32,065 nt of DNA, taken from positions 1 through 32,065 of the forward strand of contig PCCQ01000087.1 of NCBI GenBank assembly GCA_002731795.1, written 5' to 3'. Every line of letters begins with the position of its first letter. Positions within the stretch are counted from its first letter, which is position 1. Positions 26,531-32,065 of this stretch are shown one piece after another. The notes under the pieces are model-generated. The model was given only the letters and a program-made list of their open reading frames with translations, ran no database searches and had not been told where the DNA came from. Source of the DNA: Fidelibacterota bacterium. GTDB taxonomy: Bacteria; Fidelibacterota; Marinisomatia; SCGC-AAA003-L08; D37C17. The position numbers and the translations under genes were made by a program.

Positions 26531-29308
26531 ATGAGTCTTTATAAAGAATATATTAAGCAAATAGATGATCGAAAGAAACTAGGGTTGAGCCCCAAGCCCA
26601 TTGATGATGGTTTACTACTTGAAGAAATAATAAGTCAAATAAAAGATATTAAACATGAGGCAAGAAAGGCATCTATAGATTTTTTTATTTACAATGTGAT
26701 TCCAGGAACAACTACTGCAGCTTATGTAAAAGCTAAATTTTTAAAAGATATCATCGATGAAACTTATTATCTAGAAGAAATTTCTCCAGATTACGCTTTT
26801 GAATTACTCTCTCATATGAAAGGGGGCCCATCAATTGAGACTCTTATTGATTTCGCACTCAGTACCAATCCTTTAAACTCTAAAAAGGCAGCAGATATTC
26901 TTAAGACTCAAGTTTATTTATATGAGGCTGATATGGATAAGTTAGAGATTGCATATAATCAAGGAAATAAGGTCGCGGAAGATATTTTAATTAGCTATTC
27001 AAATGCAGAGTTTTTTACACAGCTCCCTGAGTTAGATGAAGAAATTAAAGTTGTAACTTATGTTGCAGGAATTGGTGATATATCTACTGATTTTTTATCT
27101 CCTGGAGGTGATGCGCATTCACGATCTGATAGAGAGCTTCATGGGCAGTCTATGTTTGAGCATAACACAAATCTTCAAAATGAACTTCTCGCATTAAAAG
27201 AACAGCATCCCGATAAAATAGTTATGCTAATAGCTGATAAAGGTACAATGGGCGTTGGATCTTCAAGAATGTCAGGAGTAAATAATGTTGCCTTGTGGGT
27301 TGGTAAGCAAGCTAGTCCTTATATCCCATTTGTAAATATTGCTCCAGTAGTAGCGGGTACAAATGGAATTTCTCCAATATTTTTAACTACTGTTAGTGTC
27401 ACTGGGGGAATTGGTCTTGATCTTAAGAATTGGATCAAAAAGAAAGATTCCAATGGTAATGTCGTTCTTGATTCAAATGATGACCCTGTTTTAGAAGAAG
27501 TTTATTCTGTTGAGACAGGAACAGTTTTAACTATTAATACAAAAGATAAAAAATTATATAAAGATAATGTTGAATTGTGTGATATATCTTCTGCCTTTAC
27601 TGCTCAAAAGATGGAGTTTATGAGGGCGGGTGGTTCATATGCGGTTGTATTTGGGAAAAAAATACAGTCATTTGCCTCAAAAGTTCTAAATATCGAAATG
27701 CCTAATGTATTTGCATCATCCAAAGAGATATCTCATGATTCACAAGGGCTTACCGCCGTTGAAAAAATATTTAATAAAAATGTTCTGGGCTCTTCATCTG
27801 ATAAGAATCTTCACGCTGGTTCTGATGTACGCGTAAAAGTAAATATTGTAGGATCTCAAGACACGACAGGATTAATGACATCACAAGAGCTTGAGGCGAT
27901 GGCTGCAACCACTATATCTCCTGTTGTGGATGGGGCTTATCAGTCAGGATGTCATACTGCCTCTGTTTGGGATACCAAGTCGCAGGAAAATATACCAAGA
28001 CTTATGAAGTTTATGAATGACTTTGGACTTATTACAGCCAGAGACCCTAAAGGTAAATATCACCCGATGACTGATGTAATACATAAAGTCCTAAATGATC
28101 TTACTGTAGATGATTGGTCAATTATTATTGGCGGAGATTCTCATACAAGAATGTCAAAAGGTGTTGCGTTTGGAGCAGACTCAGGTACGGTAGCACTTGC
28201 TTTGGCTACTGGAGAAGTTTCAATGCCAATCCCTGAATCTGTTAAAGTTACTTTTAAAGGAGAGATGGTTTCAAACTTGGATTTTAGAGATGTCGTTCAT
28301 GCCACTCAATCTCAAATGCTGGAAAAATTTGGTGGAGATAATATTTTTCAGGGAAGAATAATAGAAGTTCATATCGGTACGCTTCTATCTGATATGGCTT
28401 TTACATTTACTGATTGGACTGCTGAGATGAAGGCTAAGGCATCGATATGTATTTCAAATAATGAAACTTTAATTGAATCCCTTCAAATTGCAAAAAATAG
28501 AATAAAAATTATGATTGAAAAGGGTATGGATAATGAGATTCAGGTTCTTCAAGGACTGGTTGATAAAGCTGATCAACGAATCTCAGATATCAAATCGGGT
28601 AAAATTCCACCATTATCTCCAGATTCTGATGCCAAATATTTTGCTGAATTTGAAGTAGATTTAGATAAGATATCTCAACCAATGATTGCTGATCCTGATG
28701 TAGATAATGAAGATATCTCAAAAAGATATACTCATGATACAATAAGAGCATTATCTTTTTATGGAGGCAGTAAGAAGGTTGATCTTGGATTCGTTGGTTC
28801 ATGCATGGTCCACAAAGGCGACCTTAAAATTCTTGCTCATATGCTAAAAAACCTTGAAAAGATAAATGGTTCAGTTGAATTTAATGCGCCACTAGTTGTA
28901 ACGGCTCCAACTTATAATATTATAGACGAACTTAAAGAAGAGGGAGATTGGGATATCCTTCAAAGATATTCAGGATTCGAGTTTAATGATCAAGCCCCTA
29001 AGAATAATGCACGAACAGAATATGAGAATATGATGTATCTTGAGAGACCAGGATGTAACCTTTGTATGGGAAATCAGGAAAAAGCAGAGAAAGGTGATAC
29101 GGTTATGTCTACATCTACAAGGCTTTTTAAAGGTCGTGTTGTTGCTGATTCAGATAGAAAAAAAGGAGAATCATTATTGGCTTCAACTCCTGTTGTTGTG
29201 TTATCAGCTATACTGGGAAGAACTCCTTCTATTGAAGAGTATCGAAATGCAGTCTCTGGAATTAGTCTAACTAAGTTTAGTCCTCCTACAAATAGTTTAT
29301 ATTCATAG
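26531..29308 (+). CDS. acnB: Aconitate hydratase B / 2-methylisocitrate dehydratase
   Basis: A [4Fe-4S] enzyme interconverting citrate and isocitrate in the TCA cycle, and in many bacteria 2-methylisocitrate in propionate use. It has the AcnB domain order: an N-terminal HEAT-like domain (about 1-160), a swivel domain ('YVAGIGDISTDFLSPGGDAHSRSDRELHG' onwards), then catalytic domains with 'KGTMGVGSSRMSGVNN', 'GCHTASVW', 'IIGGDSHTRMSKGVAFGADSG' (about 533-553) and the cluster ligands Cys ~758 ('GFVGSCMVHKGDLK') and Cys ~842/845 ('ERPGCNLCMGNQEK'). At 925 aa it is about 60 residues longer than E. coli AcnB. Part of the extra length lies between the first and second cluster cysteines. The SDR gene follows after 2 bases. 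Confidence 0.97.
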   Translation: MSLYKEYIKQIDDRKKLGLSPKPIDDGLLLEEIISQIKDIKHEARKASIDFFIYNVIPGTTTAAYVKAKFLKDIIDETYYLEEISPDYAFELLSHMKGGPSIETLIDFALSTNPLNSKKAADILKTQVYLYEADMDKLEIAYNQGNKVAEDILISYSNAEFFTQLPELDEEIKVVTYVAGIGDISTDFLSPGGDAHSRSDRELHGQSMFEHNTNLQNELLALKEQHPDKIVMLIADKGTMGVGSSRMSGVNNVALWVGKQASPYIPFVNIAPVVAGTNGISPIFLTTVSVTGGIGLDLKNWIKKKDSNGNVVLDSNDDPVLEEVYSVETGTVLTINTKDKKLYKDNVELCDISSAFTAQKMEFMRAGGSYAVVFGKKIQSFASKVLNIEMPNVFASSKEISHDSQGLTAVEKIFNKNVLGSSSDKNLHAGSDVRVKVNIVGSQDTTGLMTSQELEAMAATTISPVVDGAYQSGCHTASVWDTKSQENIPRLMKFMNDFGLITARDPKGKYHPMTDVIHKVLNDLTVDDWSIIIGGDSHTRMSKGVAFGADSGTVALALATGEVSMPIPESVKVTFKGEMVSNLDFRDVVHATQSQMLEKFGGDNIFQGRIIEVHIGTLLSDMAFTFTDWTAEMKAKASICISNNETLIESLQIAKNRIKIMIEKGMDNEIQVLQGLVDKADQRISDIKSGKIPPLSPDSDAKYFAEFEVDLDKISQPMIADPDVDNEDISKRYTHDTIRALSFYGGSKKVDLGFVGSCMVHKGDLKILAHMLKNLEKINGSVEFNAPLVVTAPTYNIIDELKEEGDWDILQRYSGFEFNDQAPKNNARTEYENMMYLERPGCNLCMGNQEKAEKGDTVMSTSTRLFKGRVVADSDRKKGESLLASTPVVVLSAILGRTPSIEEYRNAVSGISLTKFSPPTNSLYS

Positions 29309-29310
29309 TT

Positions 29311-30036
29311 ATGAATAAAGAATTAAATGATAAGCTTATTCTAATTACAGGTGCATCTTCCGGAATTGGAAGAGGATTGGCAAAAAGACTTTGCCGTAAT
29401 GGCTACAATCTAATTTTAACCTCAAGATCTAATGAAAAATTAAGCCAATTGAAAGATGAACTATCAGATTTTTCTGAAAAAATTCATTTAATAGCATGCG
29501 ACTTGACGAATTCTGATGATATAGAAAACCTTTATAAGAAAACTGTAGCGATTGGTTTTGTAGAATGTATTGTAAGTAATGCAGGCTTAGGTAGATTTTC
29601 AAGTATTGATAAAATGAGTGTTGATGATTGGGATATTCAAATTAATACTAATCTTCGTCCATCATTCCTTCTTGCAAAACTCTTTGTTGGTCAAATGAAA
29701 AAAAATAAAACAGGTCATCTTATTTTTATTAACTCAGTGGCAGGTAAATATGGTCACTCATTTTCAAACTCAACTGCATACGTAAGTTCAAAATATGCTC
29801 TAAAAGGTTTTGCGGACTCTCTAAGAACTGAATTAAGAGACTATAGCGTTAAAGTAAGTTCAATATATCCAGGAGCAATTGATACAGAATTCTGGGATGC
29901 CATAAACGTTGACTTTGCTCGACATGAGATGCTATCAATTGACGATTTATCTGAAACGATACTTCATGTAATTGAGGCACCAAATTCATCTGTGATAGAA
30001 GATGTCGTTGTTAGAAGAACTGCGGGTGATTTCTAG
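29311..30036 (+). CDS. Short-chain dehydrogenase/reductase (classical SDR)
   Basis: A cytoplasmic NAD(P)-dependent oxidoreductase of 241 aa with the classical SDR core: cofactor loop 'TGASSGIG' (about 13-20), 'LTSRSNEKL' after β2 (an Arg there favours NADPH), 'ACDLTN', 'VSNAGLG' (NNAG equivalent), catalytic Ser ~142, and 'YVSSK' giving Tyr ~157 and Lys ~161. 'SIYPGAIDTEFWD' is the usual post-catalytic loop. It resembles the YdfG/serine-3-dehydrogenase-like group, but the substrate cannot be read from sequence. The 2-base gap suggests co-transcription with acnB, though a metabolic link is unproven. Confidence 0.9.
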   Translation: MNKELNDKLILITGASSGIGRGLAKRLCRNGYNLILTSRSNEKLSQLKDELSDFSEKIHLIACDLTNSDDIENLYKKTVAIGFVECIVSNAGLGRFSSIDKMSVDDWDIQINTNLRPSFLLAKLFVGQMKKNKTGHLIFINSVAGKYGHSFSNSTAYVSSKYALKGFADSLRTELRDYSVKVSSIYPGAIDTEFWDAINVDFARHEMLSIDDLSETILHVIEAPNSSVIEDVVVRRTAGDF

Positions 30037-30088
30037 ATAACCAAAAAAAAATCCTAAAATACTATTTCTCTTGTAGAGAAGCCTATCT

Positions 30089-30117
30089 TGTATTAAATTT
30101 CTTGGCTTTAGTAAAAT
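30089..30117 (+). promoter_or_regulatory. Weak candidate promoter for ffh-rpsP
   Basis: TTGTAT (30089-30094), a 17-base spacer and TAAAAT (30112-30117) lie in the 99-base gap before ffh. The -35 is poor. A TTCTC-TTGTA-GAGAA inverted repeat sits just upstream at 30066-30080; it has no U-tract and is not a good terminator. Confidence 0.28.
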
Positions 30118-30135
30118 TTGTTTTTTGAGAAGAAA

Positions 30136-31449
30136 ATGTTAGAACAATTACAGACACATCTATCTACAATCATCAAAAACATAAAAGGCCAGGGAAAAAT
30201 CTCTGAGTCTAATGTATCTGATGTTTTAAGGGATATAAGAATTGCTCTTTTGGAGGCTGATGTAAATCTGAAGGTGGCAAAAAAATTTGTTGAACATGTA
30301 AAAGAAAAAGCTCTTGGTGAAAAAGTATTAAAATCTATCAGTCCAGGACAGCAATTCACAAAGATTCTTTTTGATGAATTAAAGTTTTTTTTAGGTGGTG
30401 AAGCAAAGCCTTTAGAATTTGATAGCTCTGGTCTTACTGTAATTCTTTTAGCAGGACTTCAGGGTTGTGGTAAAACCACAACATGTGGAAAACTAGCACG
30501 CTTTTTGAAAAAAGATAAAGGTAAAGATTCTTTATTAATTGCAGCAGATTTACAAAGACCCGCTGCAATTGATCAATTGATCACAATTGGAAAAAGTATT
30601 GATGTTGATGTCTATTCTGAGAAAAATAATGATCCGATAGCTGTTGTTAAAAATGGATTGATGGAGGCAAAAAGACAGGGTAAAGACATTGCAGTTATTG
30701 ATACAGCTGGTCGATTACATGTAGATGAGGATATGATGAATCAGCTAAAATCCATAATAGAGGTTTCTAATCCAAATGAAATTTTGTTCGTAGCTGATGG
30801 GATGACTGGGCAAGATGCTGTAAACTCATCTAGGTCATTTAATGAAGCAATTGATATAACGGGTATTATTTTAACAAAAATGGATGGCGATTCAAGAGGA
30901 GGCGCTGCATTATCTATTAAACATATCATTCAAAGACCAATTAAGTTTATCGGTACCGGTGAGTCTATCGATAAGCTTGATAATTTTCACCCTGAAAGAT
31001 ATGCTAGTAGAATCCTTGGTATGGGAGATGTTGTTTCTCTTGTAGAAAAAGCACAATCAGTAGTTGATAAAGAATCATTAGAAAATCTTGAACAAAAAAT
31101 TAAAAATCAAACGTTTTCTTTAATCGACTTTCAAGATCAGATTAAGCAAATAAAAAAAATGGGACCTTTATCTGAAGTTATGGGAATGATCCCAGGAGCA
31201 AATAAATTAAAAATGGGTGATTTTTCAGATAAAAATTTAAAATGGGTTGAAGCAATAATTTCTTCAATGACACTTAAAGAAAGAATAAATCCAGGAATAA
31301 TTAATGGATCTAGACGAAAAAGAATTGCACATGGTAGTGGTCGTCCAGTTCAAGAAGTAAATGCATTATTAAAGCAATACAAACAAATGAAAAGCATGAT
31401 GAAAACAATGAATAAAAATAAAGGAAAATTTAAATTTCCCTTTATGTAA
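30136..31449 (+). CDS. ffh: Signal recognition particle protein Ffh (SRP54)
   Basis: A GTPase that, with 4.5S RNA, targets nascent membrane proteins to FtsY and the Sec translocon. The ORF track starts at TTG 30118, but the ATG at 30136 is preceded by a purine-rich GAGAAG and begins 'MLEQLQTHLSTIIKNIKGQGKI', the expected Ffh N-terminus, giving 437 aa. It has the N domain (1-~90), the G domain with 'GLQGCGKTTTCGKLA' (about 107), 'DTAGRLHVDEDMM', 'TKMDGDSRGGAALS' and 'GTGESIDKLDNFHPE', and the Met-rich M domain with 'RIAHGSGRPVQEVNALLKQYKQMKSMMK'. rpsP follows 23 bases downstream, a conserved arrangement. Confidence 0.97.
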   Translation: MLEQLQTHLSTIIKNIKGQGKISESNVSDVLRDIRIALLEADVNLKVAKKFVEHVKEKALGEKVLKSISPGQQFTKILFDELKFFLGGEAKPLEFDSSGLTVILLAGLQGCGKTTTCGKLARFLKKDKGKDSLLIAADLQRPAAIDQLITIGKSIDVDVYSEKNNDPIAVVKNGLMEAKRQGKDIAVIDTAGRLHVDEDMMNQLKSIIEVSNPNEILFVADGMTGQDAVNSSRSFNEAIDITGIILTKMDGDSRGGAALSIKHIIQRPIKFIGTGESIDKLDNFHPERYASRILGMGDVVSLVEKAQSVVDKESLENLEQKIKNQTFSLIDFQDQIKQIKKMGPLSEVMGMIPGANKLKMGDFSDKNLKWVEAIISSMTLKERINPGIINGSRRKRIAHGSGRPVQEVNALLKQYKQMKSMMKTMNKNKGKFKFPFM

Positions 31450-31458
31450 ATATTAAAC

Positions 31459-31464
31459 AGGAGG
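31459..31464 (+). promoter_or_regulatory. Shine-Dalgarno of rpsP
   Basis: A perfect AGGAGG, 8 bases before the TTG at 31473. It fixes the TTG as the start codon of S16 and gives 'MSVKLRFKRMGRKKRPFYR', the normal N-terminus. Confidence 0.85.
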
Positions 31465-31472
31465 TTAGTTAA

Positions 31473-32065
31473 TTGTCAGTAAAATTAAGATTTAAGAGAA
31501 TGGGAAGAAAAAAACGACCATTTTATAGATTAGTTGCAATTGATTCAAGGACTAGAAGAGATGGAAGAGAAATAGAAAAGCTAGGCTGGTTTAATCCAAG
31601 TAGCGTTGATGAGACTTTTAAGTTTAATGAGAACAGAGTTGTGCATTGGCTAGATCAAGGTGCAATTCCATCACTTACTGTTAAAAATATTTTAGGTAAA
31701 GCTGGATTTAATCATAAATACCATCTGATAAGATTAGGGAAAAGTGAAGATGAAATCGCTAAAGAAATGGAAGCTTTTTTAGGTAGACAGAAAGATAAAG
31801 AGCAAAATAAGATTGAAAAGAAAAAACTAAAAAAAGAACAAGAAAGCGCTGCAGCTAAAGCAGAAGAAGCACCAGCTGAAGAAGCTGCTGTAGAAGAAGC
31901 ACCTGCTGAAGAGGCTGCTACAGAAGAAGCGCCAGCAGAAGAAGCACCAGCTGAAGAGGCTGCTGCAGAAGAAGCACCAGCTGAAGAAGCTGCTGTAGAA
32001 GAAGCACCAGCTGAAGAAGCTGCTGTAGAAGAAGCACCTGCTGAAGAGGCTGCTACAGAAGAAGC
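31473..32065 (+). CDS. rpsP: 30S ribosomal protein S16 with Ala/Glu-rich repeat tail, 3' partial
   Basis: Not in the ORF track because the frame is open to the window end. The first ~80 residues are classical S16: 'VKLRFKRMGRKKRPFYRLVAIDSRTRRDGREIEKLGWFNP' region, 'WLDQGAIPSLTVKNIL', a small-subunit assembly protein binding 16S rRNA. After 'HKYHLIRLGKSEDEI' comes a Lys/Glu-rich helix-like stretch (about 100-129). Then, from residue ~131, there are tandem decapeptides EEAPAEEAA[V/T/A], still continuing at the last base (197 codons seen). Canonical S16 is about 80-90 aa, so the tail more than doubles it. Acidic Ala-rich extensions of S16 occur in some FCB bacteria, as I recall. The start is TTG with a strong AGGAGG. 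rimM and trmD would be expected next, outside the window. Confidence 0.95.
   Translation, partial: MSVKLRFKRMGRKKRPFYRLVAIDSRTRRDGREIEKLGWFNPSSVDETFKFNENRVVHWLDQGAIPSLTVKNILGKAGFNHKYHLIRLGKSEDEIAKEMEAFLGRQKDKEQNKIEKKKLKKEQESAAAKAEEAPAEEAAVEEAPAEEAATEEAPAEEAPAEEAAAEEAPAEEAAVEEAPAEEAAVEEAPAEEAATEE
31863..32065 (+). repeat. 30-bp tandem repeat within rpsP
   Basis: Units of 30 bases encode EEAPAEEAA plus V, T or A. The V-type unit is identical at 31863, 31968 and 31998; the T-type unit is identical at 31893 and 32028. One unit (31923-31967) is enlarged to 45 bases by an extra EEAPA. The V-T pair at 31863-31922 and the one at 31998-32057 are identical over 60 bases, 135 bases apart, and identity continues to the window end. 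This indicates recent duplication at DNA level. Confidence 0.92.

Noticed and set aside
29040-29270. 76-aa + strand ORF inside acnB
   Set aside because: It lies in another frame of the conserved AcnB C-terminus containing the Fe-S ligands; no start context and no known domain.
30066-30080. Inverted repeat TTCTC-TTGTA-GAGAA after the SDR gene as a terminator
   Set aside because: Only a 5-bp stem with two GC pairs per arm and no following T-run; too weak to call an intrinsic terminator.
30037-30135. Possible 4.5S RNA (ffs) in the gap before ffh
   Set aside because: No GGAAGC-type tetraloop or symmetric internal-loop motif of SRP RNA is seen, and the gap is very AT-rich.
30108-30359. 83-aa minus-strand ORF over the ffh start
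   Set aside because: Antisense to the conserved Ffh N domain; no independent support.

Overview
This AT-rich window is from a Gram-negative-type bacterium with a meso-DAP peptidoglycan. My best guess is the FCB superphylum, possibly a marine SAR406/Marinimicrobia-like lineage. The reasons are the low GC, a C25 (gingipain-family) peptidase ending in a 'FPNPF' FlgD-like/type IX-type sorting domain, a YfhO-type membrane protein, an AcnB-type aconitase, and an S16 protein with a long Ala/Glu tail. The placement is inference. Strong Shine-Dalgarno sequences before ftsZ and rpsP argue mildly against a typical Bacteroidota genome. Both ends cut through genes: a glycosyltransferase on the left and rpsP, inside a DNA repeat, on the right.

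Layout. (1) 1-5873: the end of a surface-polysaccharide region with a GT4 glycosyltransferase (5' partial), a GT2 glycosyltransferase, two distinct sulfotransferase-family proteins and a large YfhO-like membrane protein, all tightly packed on the + strand. This suggests a sulfated exopolysaccharide or O-antigen-like glycan. (2) 5860-8550: a membrane sensor histidine kinase with no response regulator in view, a Maf nucleotide pyrophosphatase, and a RodZ-like HTH/TM/DUF4115 protein. (3) 8551-8801: a non-coding leader with a clear sigma-70-type promoter (TTGCAT-N18-TATAAT) and two TGGGT boxes 10 bp apart at the predicted transcription start, matching an MraZ operator. (4) 8802-24193: a textbook dcw cluster, mraZ-rsmH-ftsL-ftsI-murE-murF-mraY-murD-ftsW-murG-murC-ftsQ-ftsA-ftsZ, mostly overlapping or with gaps of a few bases. 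murB and ddl are absent from their usual place between murC and ftsQ.

(5) 24198-26324 (minus): a secreted C25-family cysteine peptidase, convergent with ftsZ with only 4 bp between the stop codons and divergent from acnB. (6) 26531-30036: acnB (TCA or methylcitrate cycle) and an SDR oxidoreductase. (7) 30136-32065: ffh (SRP54) followed by rpsP, the conserved start of the ffh-rpsP-rimM-trmD type operon. The rpsP reading frame is missing from the ORF track because it has no stop before the window end. It carries a tandem 30-bp repeat encoding EEAPAEEAAV-like decapeptides.

Most of the window is housekeeping. I do not see a clear undescribed multi-gene system. The observations best worth a second look are the repeat-tailed S16, the apparently propeptide-less C25 peptidase placed tail-to-tail with ftsZ, the MraZ operator/promoter arrangement, and the paired sulfotransferases.
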